From Sphingomonas sp. LT1P40 (lineage in GTDB: Bacteria > Pseudomonadota > Alphaproteobacteria > Sphingomonadales > Sphingomonadaceae), in contig NZ_JAXOJT010000001.1 in assembly GCF_036663835.1 (NCBI RefSeq), positions 1,116,001-1,180,000 of the forward strand: DNA of 64,000 bases, read 5' to 3'. The notes below the pieces were generated by a model that was not told where the DNA came from, made no database searches, and worked only from the letters and a program-made list of their open reading frames with translations. The position numbers and the translations under genes are program-made. Below are positions 1 through 9,856 of the stretch, in pieces (the stretch's first letter is position 1; each line of letters starts with the position of its first letter).

Positions 1-1170
1 GACGAGCTTGTTCATCTCCGCCTTGTACTCGGCCGGGAAATAGCGTGCGGCATATTCCTTGCCCACGGCATCGCCCAGCGACCCCTCGGCAAAGCCGACG
101 GCGCGCTTCCATCGCTCCTCACGCTGTGGCGTCCCCTGCAACGTGGTGCCGTAAAATGCGAAATTCTCGTTGGCGATGGCGTCGGGCAGATAGTTGGACA
201 GACCGTTCAGGCTGCGCAGCAGCATCTGGTCCTTCAGCACTGCCAGCGGTGCCTTGTCCAGAATCTGCGCAATGCCCTTCACCGCGCTGGGCTGGCCGAT
301 CAGCACTTCGGTGATTTTCGGGCTGGACGCCTTCAGCATCGTCGGCAGGTCGAGCGTCGGGGTCGAGAACTGTGCGGTCTGTGCCAGCGTATATTTATTG
401 TAAGTTTTGGTGGCATCGGACGCATCTTCGCGGGTCCACTGGACTTTCGCGATTTCGGTTTCCATCGCCATCACGGCCTGCGCACGCGCGGCGGCTTCTG
501 CCTCGCCCGCCAGCGTCAGCATCCGTGTCAGATGCGCGACATAAGCGGTGCGGATCGCCACCATCTTGGGGTTGTCGAGCAGATACATGTCACGATCGGG
601 CAATCCGGTGCCGCCCTGAAACATCGTGAAGATGTAATTTTGCGGCAGCTTGTCGTCCTGCCCGACATAGCCGCCGACGGGTCCGCCGACGCCGTTCTTA
701 GCGGCTTCCACCACGAGCGCGGAATAGCCCGCCTTGTTCTCAAGCGCCTTGATCCGATTCAGCCATGGCTGGATCGGGGCCAGCCCCTTCGCCTCGACCG
801 ATGCGGTGTCGAGATAGCTGGAATAGGCACGACCGATCATGCTCGATTGATCGTCCTTCACCGCATCGAGAATGCCGCGCACGCGATCGTTCGACAGATC
901 GCCGAGCGCGGTGAACATGCCGTAGTTGGATTTATCGGCGGGAATCGGCGTGTTCTTCGCCCAGCTGCCATTGGCATAGGCGTAGAAATCGTCGCCCGGT
1001 GCGACGGTCTTTTCCATCCCGGTTTCATCGAAACCGAAGCTGCCGAGCTGCGGTTTGGCGGCGGCCGGTGCCGTCGTTGGCGTGGCGGGTGCCTCTGCCG
1101 TCATGGTGGGCGCACAGGCGCTGGTCAGCGCGGTGCCAGCGAGAAGAGCGGAGACGAGGAAAAGACGCAT
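1..1170 (-). CDS. M13 family metallopeptidase, N-terminal part (truncated by window edge)
   Basis: The reading frame starts at an ATG at 1170 and stays open to base 1, giving 390 residues without the C-terminus. The N-terminus is a signal peptide with an Ala/Cys stretch (LVSALLAGTALTSAC) that fits a lipobox, so the protein is probably exported and lipid-anchored. It then has the start typical of M13 peptidases (DDFYAYANGSWAKNTPIP) and the long helical peptidase_M13_N region (for example LPDRDMYLLDNPK). M13 enzymes are neprilysin/PepO-like zinc endopeptidases that cut oligopeptides. The zinc motif HExxH and the second Glu lie in the missing C-terminal half, so catalytic competence cannot be judged here. 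Family assignment is firm; substrate is unknown. Confidence 0.9.
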   Translation of the reverse strand, partial: MRLFLVSALLAGTALTSACAPTMTAEAPATPTTAPAAAKPQLGSFGFDETGMEKTVAPGDDFYAYANGSWAKNTPIPADKSNYGMFTALGDLSNDRVRGILDAVKDDQSSMIGRAYSSYLDTASVEAKGLAPIQPWLNRIKALENKAGYSALVVEAAKNGVGGPVGGYVGQDDKLPQNYIFTMFQGGTGLPDRDMYLLDNPKMVAIRTAYVAHLTRMLTLAGEAEAAARAQAVMAMETEIAKVQWTREDASDATKTYNKYTLAQTAQFSTPTLDLPTMLKASSPKITEVLIGQPSAVKGIAQILDKAPLAVLKDQMLLRSLNGLSNYLPDAIANENFAFYGTTLQGTPQREERWKRAVGFAEGSLGDAVGKEYAARYFPAEYKAEMNKLV

Positions 1171-1226
1171 CGGATCACCTTACACGGAGTCGGGATGCGC
1201 GTGACTTAATCCAATAATACGCCCGA

Positions 1227-1802
1227 TCAAGTGTCGGCGGTTACTTTGGACGAACGGTCTTTGATACGCTTGCGCCATTTGCGCGCGATCCACAGCCGCC
1301 AGCCGACGACGCTGAGCAGGTAGCCCAGGATGGATGCGACGATGGTGATCGTCACCAAGCCGGTGATCAGCGACGGTCCCGCCTCTGACCACAGCCAGTT
1401 CAGCCAGCTGTCGTTGGCAACGTGGGTGGCGATCGGCTGCCCCGGCACCGTCGCGTCGAAGTGCAGGATCTTGCGCCCGACCCAATAAGCCGCGACCCAC
1501 AAAGGCGGGGTCGTGAACGGATTGGTGATGAATGTGGTCAGCGCTGCCACCGGCACGTTGGCACGAAACGGCAACGCGAGAATGGCCGAGAAGACGATCT
1601 GCGCGACCGGGAGCATGATGCCGGTAATCATGCCAAGTGCCACGCCGCGCGGCACCGAACGGCGGGTGAAACGCCACAACTCCGGGGCCAGCACGCGGTG
1701 CGCAACGGGGCGGAGCCAGCGATTCTGCTCCATACCCTCCCGCGTCGGCATGTTCCGCTGCGCCCATGCGACGGCCCGACCCCAGATGGTCCGGTCAGCC
1801 AC
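1227..1802 (-). CDS. DUF2062 domain membrane protein
   Basis: About 191 residues. The motif [18 protein letters not shown] followed by two to three hydrophobic segments ([40 protein letters not shown]) and the NPFTTPPLW sequence are typical of DUF2062 proteins, which are uncharacterised inner-membrane proteins. I chose the GTG at 1802, which overlaps the smpB stop by 8 nt and suggests translational coupling. An ATG at 1751 ([10 protein letters not shown]) is the alternative; the frame runs further upstream to 1859 but that part would lie deep inside smpB. The function is unknown. It is last in a dapA-smpB-DUF2062 run on the minus strand. Confidence 0.8.
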   Translation of the reverse strand: MADRTIWGRAVAWAQRNMPTREGMEQNRWLRPVAHRVLAPELWRFTRRSVPRGVALGMITGIMLPVAQIVFSAILALPFRANVPVAALTTFITNPFTTPPLWVAAYWVGRKILHFDATVPGQPIATHVANDSWLNWLWSEAGPSLITGLVTITIVASILGYLLSVVGWRLWIARKWRKRIKDRSSKVTADT

Positions 1803-2277
1803 GGTCGCGCATGAGCCTTCCCTGTTCACGCTTCCAGTCCCGTTCCTTAACCGTCTCACGCTTGTCGTGATTCTTCTTGCCCTTCGCCAGCGCGAGCTCG
1901 ACTTTCGCCCGGCCCTGGCTGTTAAAGTAAACGGATAGCGGCACGAGGGTCATCCCGTCGCGCGCCACCGCGCCATGGAACTTCTTTATCTGGCGTTGAT
2001 GAAGGAGCAATTTACGGGGACGCTTCGGTTCGTGATTAAAGCGGTTGCCGTGGCTGAATTCGGGGATGTTGGCGTTGACCAGAAACACCTGGTCGTTCTT
2101 CACCTCGGCATAGGCCTCCGCAATCGACCCTTCGCCGCCGCGCAACGCCTTTACCTCGGTCCCCTGAAGCGCGATTCCCGCTTCATAGACGTCCTCGATA
2201 AAATACTCGAAGCGCGCGCGCCGGTTCTCGGCGACGATCTTTTTCTTGTCGAATTCTAGGGGACGGGGACGTGCCAT
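1795..2277 (-). CDS. smpB: SsrA-binding protein SmpB
   Basis: 160 residues, the normal SmpB length. SmpB binds tmRNA and brings it to stalled ribosomes for trans-translation, which releases the ribosome and tags the unfinished peptide. Visible family signatures are the N-terminal [20 protein letters not shown], the TEVKALR/G segment, [14 protein letters not shown] for RNA binding, and the basic C-terminal tail ([20 protein letters not shown]) that enters the mRNA channel. It lies 48 nt downstream of dapA on the same strand, and its stop overlaps the next gene. The tmRNA gene itself is not in this window. Confidence 0.97.
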   Translation of the reverse strand: MARPRPLEFDKKKIVAENRRARFEYFIEDVYEAGIALQGTEVKALRGGEGSIAEAYAEVKNDQVFLVNANIPEFSHGNRFNHEPKRPRKLLLHQRQIKKFHGAVARDGMTLVPLSVYFNSQGRAKVELALAKGKKNHDKRETVKERDWKREQGRLMRDRG

Positions 2278-2325
2278 GGGACGCGCGATGTAGGCGCGAT
2301 CACGCCAAAGGGGAAGCGGACGGCT

Positions 2326-3207
2326 TCAGATAATCCCCGCCGCCGCCATCGCCGCATCGACCGCAGCCCTGCTCGCGTCGGACGGCGGGGCCATCGGCAG
2401 GCGCAGTTCGGCGGAGATGGCGGGGCGCAGCTTGTTGACGGCGTACTTGACCGGCCCCGGTGAGGCATCGGTGAACAGTGCCAGATGCAGCGCAAAAAGC
2501 CGGTCGTGGAGCGCCAGCGCGACGACCTCATCACCCTCCGCCCATGCCGCCTGAAACTGCGCGCACAGCTTTGGCGCGACGTTGGCGGCGACCGAGATGC
2601 ACCCTGCCCCGCCCATCGCGTTGAACGCCAGCGCGGTTTCGTCATTGCCCGATAGTTGCGCGAAGCTGGCCCCCAGCGCTGCGCGATGCTTCGACACGCG
2701 GGTCAGGTCGCCGGTCGCATCCTTGATCGCGACGAACTTGCCGGGGAGGCTCTGCACGAGGCGGATGACTGTTTCCGGCTGGATGTCGGTCGCGGTGCGT
2801 GCGGGCACGTTATAGAGGATGATCGGCAGATCGCATGCCGCCGCCACTGCCTCAAAATGCAGGAAGATGCCCTCCTGGCTCGGGCGGTTGTAATAGGGCG
2901 GGACCATCAGCACCGCATCGGCACCCGCTTCCTTCGCCGCCTGCACGTTGCCGATGGCGACGCGCGTATCGTTCGATCCGGTCCCGGCGATCACCGGCAC
3001 GCGCCCGTGCACCTGATCGGCACAGACGCGCACGACCTCGAAATGCTCGTCCTTCGACAGCGTCGCCGCCTCGCCAGTCGTACCTACCGGGACCAGCGCC
3101 GACGATCCTTCGGCGATCTGCCATTCGACGAAATCGCGGAATGCGGCCTCGTCGAAGCTGCCGTTACGGAATGGCGTGACCAATGCGGGGATGGAACCGG
3201 AAAACAT
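2326..3207 (-). CDS. dapA: 4-hydroxy-tetrahydrodipicolinate synthase
   Basis: DapA condenses pyruvate with aspartate semialdehyde, the first committed step of lysine and meso-diaminopimelate synthesis. With the start at 3207 (MFSGSIPALVTPF) the protein has 293 residues, the usual length; an in-frame ATG 9 nt upstream is less likely. Key residues are visible: the GTTGE loop (Thr43/Thr44), Tyr132 in the YNVPART motif and the Schiff-base Lys162 in AIKDATGDL. These match Thr44, Thr45, Tyr133 and Lys161 of the E. coli enzyme. It is transcribed away from the lytic transglycosylase gene across a 70-nt divergent spacer, so two cell-wall genes share one promoter region. Confidence 0.97.
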   Translation of the reverse strand: MFSGSIPALVTPFRNGSFDEAAFRDFVEWQIAEGSSALVPVGTTGEAATLSKDEHFEVVRVCADQVHGRVPVIAGTGSNDTRVAIGNVQAAKEAGADAVLMVPPYYNRPSQEGIFLHFEAVAAACDLPIILYNVPARTATDIQPETVIRLVQSLPGKFVAIKDATGDLTRVSKHRAALGASFAQLSGNDETALAFNAMGGAGCISVAANVAPKLCAQFQAAWAEGDEVVALALHDRLFALHLALFTDASPGPVKYAVNKLRPAISAELRLPMAPPSDASRAAVDAAMAAAGII

Positions 3208-3277
3208 GTGCGCCAAAATGCCCCAAATGTCGGAAATACGGGGTGGCCAATAGGGTAGCGACGCGTATCATGTCCAC

Positions 3278-5278
3278 ATGTTCGCATTTTGGTTCAGAAC
3301 CGGCCTGTTGCTCGCAGGCGTGTCCGGCATCGCTGCCTCGTCCCAGGTCGTTCAGGACGGGGTCGAATGGTATCGAACGAAGTTCTTCGCGCTGGTCGGG
3401 CAGCAGCCCGCCTCCGCGTCGTCGCTGCAATATAATGTCAGCGAGTGGAAGCGGCTGCAACAGTCGGATCGCTATCCGTTCGGCGATTACGCCAATTTCA
3501 TGCTCGCCCATCCGGGCTGGCCGGGCGAGATGGGGCGGCGTGCGGCGGCGGAGACCGCGCTGGGGTCCGGGCTTGAAGCGCCATCGCTGGTAGTGCGCTA
3601 TTTTGATCGCTTCCCGCCGGTGACTGCTGCGGGTCGGGTTCGGTTCGCCGAAGCTTTGGCGATTTCGGGACGCCGTGCGGAGGCGGACGAGCAGGCTCGC
3701 AGGGCATGGCGTGCGGGATCGCTCCGCCCAGCGGACGAGAGCGCTGTGATTGGCAGCTTCCCCGGCGCGCTGTCGCCCGCCGATCACGACGCGCGAATGG
3801 ATGCGCTGTTGTGGCAGGACGCGCGCACCGCCGCCGCGCGCCAGCTCGGCTTTACCTCGCCGCAGAACCGCACGCTGTTCGATGCGCGGCTGGCGCTGAA
3901 GGGCAATGCGCCGGATGCTTCGGCCAAGGCCGCGTCGGTCGAGGCGATCGGCATGCGCGACCCCGGCTTCATCGCCGACCGCGCAATGTGGTTTCGCGCG
4001 AATGGCAGTAGTCATTCTGCGCGTTCGCTCCTCGCCCGACCGCGCAGCCTTGCCACCCGTCCGGGCAATGTCGAGAAATGGTACGAAGTCCTCCTGATCA
4101 ACGCCCGCGCGGCGGAGTCGGACGGGCAATATGGCCTGGCCTATGCCATCGCGTCGCAGGTCGATGACGCCTTTGCTCCCGGCACTGATGTATCCGACCT
4201 CGGCCTCGGCATACGCGACGATTATACCAGCCTGGTCTGGCTGGCCGGTACGGTGGCGATGCAGAAAATGCGCCGCCCCGCCGACGCGATGGCGATGTTC
4301 GACCGCTATTCGCGGGGCAGCCGCACCCCGACCACCCAGTCCAAGGGCATCTACTGGGCGGGCCGCGCGGCAGACGCCGCCGGGCAGCAGCCAACCGCGC
4401 AAGCCTATTACCAGCGCGCCGCCGCCTATTCCGATCTCTATTACGGCCAGCTCGCGGCCGAGCGCATGGGACTGCCCTTGCGCGCGCCACCCGCTTTCGA
4501 CGGCACTCGCGCCACGTCCAGCGCGCGCACGGCGTTCTACAACCGCGAAGTCGTGCGCGTGGCCCAGATGCTCGGCACCACCGGCCAGTGGCAGGATCAG
4601 GGGCTGTTCCTGCGCCAGATCGCCGCGGACGCCACGACTGCTGAGGATCATCTGCTCGCGACCGAACTCTCCCGCAACATCGGTCGCCCCGATCTGGGCG
4701 TGATGGTCGGGCGCAGCGCGCTGCTCAACGGGCTGACCGACTATACCGTCGCCGGCTTCCCGACGGTGCGTGTCCCGGCGGGTGAGGAAAGCTATTTCAC
4801 GATCATCCACGCAATCGCGCGGCAGGAGAGCCAGTTCGACCGCGCTGCCATGAGCCGCGTCGGTGCGCGCGGGCTGATGCAATTGATGCCCGGCACCGCG
4901 CGCGAAACGGCGGGCAAGCTGGGCCTCGGTTACAATTTGGCCGCGCTGACCACCGACACGGATTATAATATCCGGCTCGGCTCCAGCTATTTCCAGCGCA
5001 TGCTCAGCTATTATGGGGGCAGCTATCCACTCGCGGTCGCCGCGTACAATGCCGGGCCGGGCAATGTGAACAAATGGATCCGCGCCAATGGCGACCCGCG
5101 CATGCCCGGTGTCGACATGCTCAACTGGGTCGAGGCGATCCCGATCTTCGAGACCAAGAATTACGTCCACCGTGTGCTGGAAAACGCCGTGGTTTACGAC
5201 CTTCTCTACCCCCAACGCGCGCGGTCGCGCGGGCCAAACCATATCAGCTGGTATCTGGGCAAGAACCGCCCCGGATGA
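3278..5278 (+). CDS. Soluble lytic murein transglycosylase (Slt-like, GH23)
   Basis: 666 residues with a hydrophobic export signal at the N-terminus (FRTGLLLAGVSGIAASS). A long alpha-superhelical region occupies about residues 40-500, followed by a C-terminal SLT/GH23 domain. The catalytic Glu is residue 517 in AIARQESQFD. The family motifs SRVGARGLMQLMPGTA and AVAAYNAGPGNV are present, as is ETKNYVHRVLENAVVY near the end. Such enzymes cleave the MurNAc-GlcNAc bond of peptidoglycan in the periplasm and release 1,6-anhydro muropeptides. The AmpG-like permease at 32272-33957 could import the products. The stop overlaps the following GNAT start as ATGA. Confidence 0.95.
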   Translation: MFAFWFRTGLLLAGVSGIAASSQVVQDGVEWYRTKFFALVGQQPASASSLQYNVSEWKRLQQSDRYPFGDYANFMLAHPGWPGEMGRRAAAETALGSGLEAPSLVVRYFDRFPPVTAAGRVRFAEALAISGRRAEADEQARRAWRAGSLRPADESAVIGSFPGALSPADHDARMDALLWQDARTAAARQLGFTSPQNRTLFDARLALKGNAPDASAKAASVEAIGMRDPGFIADRAMWFRANGSSHSARSLLARPRSLATRPGNVEKWYEVLLINARAAESDGQYGLAYAIASQVDDAFAPGTDVSDLGLGIRDDYTSLVWLAGTVAMQKMRRPADAMAMFDRYSRGSRTPTTQSKGIYWAGRAADAAGQQPTAQAYYQRAAAYSDLYYGQLAAERMGLPLRAPPAFDGTRATSSARTAFYNREVVRVAQMLGTTGQWQDQGLFLRQIAADATTAEDHLLATELSRNIGRPDLGVMVGRSALLNGLTDYTVAGFPTVRVPAGEESYFTIIHAIARQESQFDRAAMSRVGARGLMQLMPGTARETAGKLGLGYNLAALTTDTDYNIRLGSSYFQRMLSYYGGSYPLAVAAYNAGPGNVNKWIRANGDPRMPGVDMLNWVEAIPIFETKNYVHRVLENAVVYDLLYPQRARSRGPNHISWYLGKNRPG

Positions 5279-5691
5279 TCGCGGTCGAGCCGTATCGGGA
5301 GGATCAGTTCGGTGAAGTCGATGCGCTGTGGCGTCTTATCTTCACCGAAGACCCGCCGCACAGCCATGCCGATGCGGCGATCCCGGCAAAGCTGGCGGTT
5401 CAGCGCGATCTGTTCCTGACCGCGACCGAACATGGCCATGTGCTGGGGACGGTAATGGGCGGTTATGATGGGCATCGTGGCTGGATCTACAAGCTCGCCG
5501 TGCACCCCAATGCGCGGGATTGCGGGATCGGCGAACGACTGGTGCGCGCGACCGAAGATCGGCTGACGGCGCTGGGTTGCCTGAAAATCAACCTGCAGGT
5601 GCGCCTGACCAATCAGGCGGTCTCCGCCTTCTGGAAGCGGATGGGCTATGACGTCGAACCGCTGATGAGCATGGGCAAGCGCCTGTCGTGA
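5275..5691 (+). CDS. GNAT family N-acetyltransferase
   Basis: 138 residues. The acetyl-CoA binding motif A is seen as LAVHPNARDCGIGERLVRATEDRL, followed by the NQAVSAFWKRMGY segment near the C-terminus, a pattern like that of YpeA-type acetyltransferases. The acceptor substrate cannot be read from the sequence. The start ATG overlaps the stop of the transglycosylase gene by 4 nt, and the stop overlaps the greB start by 4 nt, so the gene is translationally coupled on both sides. Family assignment is secure; biological role unknown. Confidence 0.88.
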   Translation: MIAVEPYREDQFGEVDALWRLIFTEDPPHSHADAAIPAKLAVQRDLFLTATEHGHVLGTVMGGYDGHRGWIYKLAVHPNARDCGIGERLVRATEDRLTALGCLKINLQVRLTNQAVSAFWKRMGYDVEPLMSMGKRLS

Positions 5692-6182
5692 GCGAACCTC
5701 GCCCCAACTACATCACGCTGGCGGGCTACACCGTGCTCCGGACGGAATATGACGAATTGTTCGGTCAGGAGCGTCCGAAATTGGTCGAAACAATCGCCTG
5801 GGCGGCGGACAATGGCGATCGCAGCGAGAATGGCGATTACATCTATGGCCGCAAACGGCTGCGCGAGATCGACCGGCGGCTGGGTTGGCTGTCGAAACGG
5901 ATGAAGGCGGCATATGTCGTCGATCCATCCGCGCAGGCGGATCGGACGCGGGTGTGGTTCGGCGCCACGATCACCATCGCGGACGAGGACGACCATCAGC
6001 GTGTGCTGACCCTGGTCGGCGATGACGAGGCGGATGCGGGTGCTGGTCGGATCGGCTGGAATGCCCCGATCGCCCGCGCGTTTCGCGGTGCGGCGGTGGG
6101 CGACATGCGGCGGGTCACTCTACCGGTCGGTGAGAAGGAATATGAAGTGATGGCGGTGAGCTATCCGGAACGATCCAAATGA
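5688..6182 (+). CDS. greB: Transcription elongation factor GreB
   Basis: 164 residues. It begins with a GTG that overlaps the upstream TGA (GTGA). The N-terminal coiled coil carries the acidic tip ([15 protein letters not shown]) that reaches into the RNA polymerase secondary channel and stimulates cleavage of backtracked RNA. The [14 protein letters not shown] signature separates GreB from GreA. The C-terminal FKBP-like domain ends with [18 protein letters not shown]. The gene sits in a four-gene chain with 4-nt overlaps. Confidence 0.94.
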   Translation: MSEPRPNYITLAGYTVLRTEYDELFGQERPKLVETIAWAADNGDRSENGDYIYGRKRLREIDRRLGWLSKRMKAAYVVDPSAQADRTRVWFGATITIADEDDHQRVLTLVGDDEADAGAGRIGWNAPIARAFRGAAVGDMRRVTLPVGEKEYEVMAVSYPERSK

Positions 6183-6538
6183 CCAGACATCGCATCTATT
6201 CGATCAGCGTCGCCAGCGTTTACCCGCACTACATCGCCAAGGCCGAGAAGAAGGGTCGGACGAAAGCGGAGGTTGATGAAATCTTTTACTGGCTCACAGG
6301 TTACAGTCAGGATACGCTGGAACACGAACTGGCGCAGAAAACAACCTTCGAGGACTTCTTCGCACAGGCACCTGCACTCAATCCGTCACGGTCGCTGATC
6401 ACCGGCATGATTTGTGGCGTCCGCGTCGAAAATATCGAGGAGCCGCTGATGCGCGAACTCCGCTATCTCGACAAGCTGATCGACGAGCTTGCCAAGGGCA
6501 GAAAGATGGAAAAAATCCTGCGAAAGCCAAGGGATTAA
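6179..6538 (+). CDS. DUF2200 family protein
   Basis: 119 residues. The N-terminus ([24 protein letters not shown]) and the [11 protein letters not shown] motif are characteristic of DUF2200, a small cytoplasmic family with no assigned function. The middle segment [24 protein letters not shown] is also conserved in the family as I remember it. The ATG overlaps the greB stop by 4 nt. It is the last gene of the slt-GNAT-greB-DUF2200 chain and ends 22 nt before the convergent sdaA stop. Confidence 0.85.
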   Translation: MTRHRIYSISVASVYPHYIAKAEKKGRTKAEVDEIFYWLTGYSQDTLEHELAQKTTFEDFFAQAPALNPSRSLITGMICGVRVENIEEPLMRELRYLDKLIDELAKGRKMEKILRKPRD

Positions 6539-6560
6539 TGCGAAAAACTCGCCGTCAATC

Positions 6561-7952
6561 TCAACACGCCACCACATTCACCGCCAGCCCGCCCTGCGCG
6601 GTTTCTTTATACTTCGACCGCATGTCTTCGCCGGTCTGCCGCATCGTCTCGATCACCGCGTCCAGGCTGACGACATGGCTGCCGTCACCGTGCATCGCCA
6701 GATAGGCGGCGTTGATCGCCTTGATCGCGCCCATCGTGTTGCGCTCGATGCAGGGTATTTGGACAAGACCGCCGATCGGGTCGCAGGTCAGGCCCAGATT
6801 ATGCTCCATGCCGATTTCGGCGGCATTCTCGATCTGCGCATTGCTCGCGCCCAGCGCCGCTGCCAGCCCCGCCGCCGCCATCGAACAAGCCACGCCGACT
6901 TCGCCCTGGCACCCCATTTCCGCTGCGGAAATCGACGCACGCTTCTTGTACAGAAAACCGATCGCCGCCGTCGTCAGCAGGAATATTCGCGCACCCGCCG
7001 GGGTCGGTGAGGCGCAAAACGTCTCGTAATAGCGCAGCACCGCCGGGATCACCCCCGCTGCGCCATTGGTCGGCGCAGTGACGACACGGCCACCCGCCGC
7101 ATTCTCCTCATTCACCGCCAGCGCCCACAAACTCACCCAGTCGAACACCAAAGACGGATCGGAGCGCGGCCCGCGTGCCATCAGCCGGGCGTAGAGATCG
7201 CGGGCGCGGCGCTTGACCTTCAGCCCACCGGGCAACTCCCCCTCCCCGCGCATCCCGCGTTCGATGCAGGCCGACATCGCGCCGCGCAGCGAATCGATAA
7301 AGGCGTCGGTCTCGGTGTCGTCGCGCCATGCCGCTTCGTTGGCGCGGACGATGTCGGCGATGCTCTTGCCCTGTGCCTCGCCCACCGCCAGCAGTTCCGC
7401 GCCGGACGAGAAAGCGAACGGCAGCTTCACATTGGTCTGTGGCGGCTCGCAGCCACCCTCGACCACCGCGCCGCCGCCGATCGAGTACCAATAGGTCTCA
7501 TACGGCTCGCCACCATCATAGTGCGCGACGAAGCGCATGCCGTTCGGGTGCGACGGCAGGAAGCGGTCTTCGCGGAAGATCAAATGCGTGCCCTCGACGA
7601 ACGGCACGGGCACATGCCCGCCCAGCGACAGTCGCGCCTCCGCCCGGATCGTCGCGACGATCGTCGCCACCGCATCGGGATCGACCGCCTCGGGCCGATG
7701 CCCGGCCAGCCCCAGCATCACCGCCGTATCGGTCGCATGCCCCCTGCCAGTCAGCGCCAGCGATCCGAACAACTCGCACGACACCGACACCGGCACGCCG
7801 CGATCCAGTGCCGCCTCGGCAAAGGCAAACCCCGCACGCATCGGCCCCACCGTGTGCGACGATGACGGCCCGATGCCGATCGTGAACAGATCGGCCAGAC
7901 CGATCGTCGCCTCGACCCGTGAGCGTGGGACTGCTGGTGAACCGTCGAGCAT
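6561..7952 (-). CDS. sdaA: L-serine ammonia-lyase, single-chain, iron-sulfur type
   Basis: 463 residues, full length for the one-chain enzyme. L-serine dehydratase converts serine to pyruvate and ammonia using a [4Fe-4S] cluster. The N-terminal beta domain has [16 protein letters not shown]. The C-terminal alpha domain carries [18 protein letters not shown] and [19 protein letters not shown], which supply the cluster cysteines. The protein ends with the conserved Cys (NVVAC) that acts as a tail ligand in this family. The start lies 6 nt after the aspS stop on the same strand, so the two are probably co-transcribed. Confidence 0.96.
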   Translation of the reverse strand: MLDGSPAVPRSRVEATIGLADLFTIGIGPSSSHTVGPMRAGFAFAEAALDRGVPVSVSCELFGSLALTGRGHATDTAVMLGLAGHRPEAVDPDAVATIVATIRAEARLSLGGHVPVPFVEGTHLIFREDRFLPSHPNGMRFVAHYDGGEPYETYWYSIGGGAVVEGGCEPPQTNVKLPFAFSSGAELLAVGEAQGKSIADIVRANEAAWRDDTETDAFIDSLRGAMSACIERGMRGEGELPGGLKVKRRARDLYARLMARGPRSDPSLVFDWVSLWALAVNEENAAGGRVVTAPTNGAAGVIPAVLRYYETFCASPTPAGARIFLLTTAAIGFLYKKRASISAAEMGCQGEVGVACSMAAAGLAAALGASNAQIENAAEIGMEHNLGLTCDPIGGLVQIPCIERNTMGAIKAINAAYLAMHGDGSHVVSLDAVIETMRQTGEDMRSKYKETAQGGLAVNVVAC

Positions 7953-7958
7953 TTGCCC

Positions 7959-9755
7959 TTATTCGGTCGGCGCGACGCCCGGTGCAAGCCGGATGTGCAA
8001 TTCCTTGAGCTGCTTGTCGCTGACATAGGACGGTGCCTGCATCATCAGATCCTCCGCCTTCTGGTTCATCGGGAACAGGATGACCTCACGGATGTTCGGC
8101 TGATCCGCCAGCAGCATGACGATGCGGTCGACGCCCGGTGCGGAGCCACCGTGCGGTGGCGCACCGAACTTGAACGCGTTGATCATGCCCGCGAAATTGC
8201 TGTCGACATCGGCCTGGCTGTACCCGGCAATCTCGAACGCCTTGTACATGATCTCCGGCCGGTGGTTCCGGATCGCGCCGGACGACAATTCGATGCCGTT
8301 GCAGACGATGTCATATTGCCACGCCAGAATGTCGAGCGGGTCCATGGTCTCCAACGCTTCCAGCTCGCCCTGCGGCATGCTGAAGGGGTTGTGGCTGAAG
8401 TCGATCTTGCCGGTATCCTCGTCCGCCTCGAACATCGGGAAATCGACGATCCAGCAGAATTCAAAGCGCGACTTGTCGATCAGCTCCAGACTGTCACCAA
8501 CGCGCGAACGGGCCAGACCGGCCAGCTTGGTCGCCTGCGCTTCCTTGCCCGCCGCAAAGAAGATGCCGTCGTTCGGACCCAGGCCGAGCGCGTCGGCGAT
8601 GGCCTGCATCCCCTCCTGCCCGTGATTGTTGGCGATCGGCCCGCCGAACACGCCGTCCTTCTGCGTGGCATAGCCCAGCCCGGGGAAGCCTTCGGACTGT
8701 GCCCAGCTGTTCATCTCGTCGAAGAATTTGCGGCTCTTCTCCGCCGTGTTCGGCGCGGGGATCGCGCGGACGACGTCGCCCGCCTCGACCATCGATGCAA
8801 AGCGCCCAAAGCCAGAGCCTTCAAACAGCTTGCTCACATCGGTTATCAGGAGCGGGTTGCGCAAATCGGGCTTGTCGTTGCCGTATTTCAGCATCGATTC
8901 ACGGTAGGGAATGCGCTTGAACGGCAGAGGGCTGACAGTACGTCCCTTGCCCTGCCAGTCGGCGAATTGCTCGAACACGCCATGCAGCACCGGCTCGATC
9001 GCCGCGAACACGTCGTCCTGTGTGACATAGCTCATCTCGAAATCGAGCTGGTAAAACTCGCCCGGCGAGCGGTCGGCGCGGGCATCCTCGTCGCGGAAGC
9101 ATGGCGCGATCTGGAAATAACGGTCGAACCCGGCCACCATCAACAGCTGCTTGAACATCTGCGGCGCCTGCGGGAGCGCATAGAACTTGCCGGGATGAAC
9201 GCGGCTGGCAACCAGATAATCGCGTGCGCCTTCGGGCGACGATGCGGTCAGGATCGGCGTCTGGAACTCGGTAAAGCCTTGGTCGATCATCCGCTTGCGC
9301 AGCGAAGCGATGACATTCGATCGCAGCATGATGTTGGCGTGCAACTGCTCACGACGCAGGTCGAGGAAGCGGTTGCGAAGGCGGATTTCCTCGGGATATT
9401 CGGCGTCTCCGAACACCGGCAGTGGCAGCTTCTCGGCGCTCGACTGAACGACGATCGATTCGGGAAACACCTCGATCTCGCCCGTCGCCAGCTTCGTGTT
9501 CAGCGTCTCCGCCGACCGTGCCGACACCCTGCCCGTCACCGTGATGACCGATTCGGGACCGGCGGCATCGACGATCGGGAACAGCTCGGACCCAGTCTCC
9601 ACCACGACCTGCGTAATTCCGTAATGATCGCGCAAATCGATGAAGAGCACGTTGGCATGCTCGCGCGTCCGGTGGATCCAGCCCGACAGGCGGACGGTTT
9701 CACCAACCTGGGCGGCGGCGAGCTGGCCGCATGTGTGCGTGCGATAGGCGTGCAT
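7959..9755 (-). CDS. aspS: Aspartyl-tRNA synthetase (bacterial type)
   Basis: 598 residues, the usual bacterial length. It has an N-terminal OB-fold anticodon-binding domain ([24 protein letters not shown]) and class II catalytic motifs: motif 2 as [19 protein letters not shown] and motif 3 as [16 protein letters not shown]. The bacterial GAD insertion domain lies between them. The enzyme charges tRNA-Asp with aspartate. It is divergent from rnd with about 100 nt between, and the downstream sdaA follows after 6 nt. Confidence 0.97.
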   Translation of the reverse strand: MHAYRTHTCGQLAAAQVGETVRLSGWIHRTREHANVLFIDLRDHYGITQVVVETGSELFPIVDAAGPESVITVTGRVSARSAETLNTKLATGEIEVFPESIVVQSSAEKLPLPVFGDAEYPEEIRLRNRFLDLRREQLHANIMLRSNVIASLRKRMIDQGFTEFQTPILTASSPEGARDYLVASRVHPGKFYALPQAPQMFKQLLMVAGFDRYFQIAPCFRDEDARADRSPGEFYQLDFEMSYVTQDDVFAAIEPVLHGVFEQFADWQGKGRTVSPLPFKRIPYRESMLKYGNDKPDLRNPLLITDVSKLFEGSGFGRFASMVEAGDVVRAIPAPNTAEKSRKFFDEMNSWAQSEGFPGLGYATQKDGVFGGPIANNHGQEGMQAIADALGLGPNDGIFFAAGKEAQATKLAGLARSRVGDSLELIDKSRFEFCWIVDFPMFEADEDTGKIDFSHNPFSMPQGELEALETMDPLDILAWQYDIVCNGIELSSGAIRNHRPEIMYKAFEIAGYSQADVDSNFAGMINAFKFGAPPHGGSAPGVDRIVMLLADQPNIREVILFPMNQKAEDLMMQAPSYVSDKQLKELHIRLAPGVAPTE

Positions 9756-9856
9756 GGTTCGGTTTTCTTCTTTTGAACGACAAGAAATTATAGGGGCGGC
9801 GCATCCTTCCCATACACCCCTTTGTCAACCCGCGCACACGCGGCTATGGGCCTGCG

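Noticed and set aside
3164..5242. 692-residue open frame on the minus strand
   Set aside because: It lies antisense to the lytic transglycosylase gene, has low-complexity Arg/Gly/His-rich content and no family motifs. High GC keeps the opposite frame free of stops.
7953..9776. 607-residue open frame on the plus strand
   Set aside because: Exactly antisense to aspS, with no recognisable domain; a codon-usage shadow.
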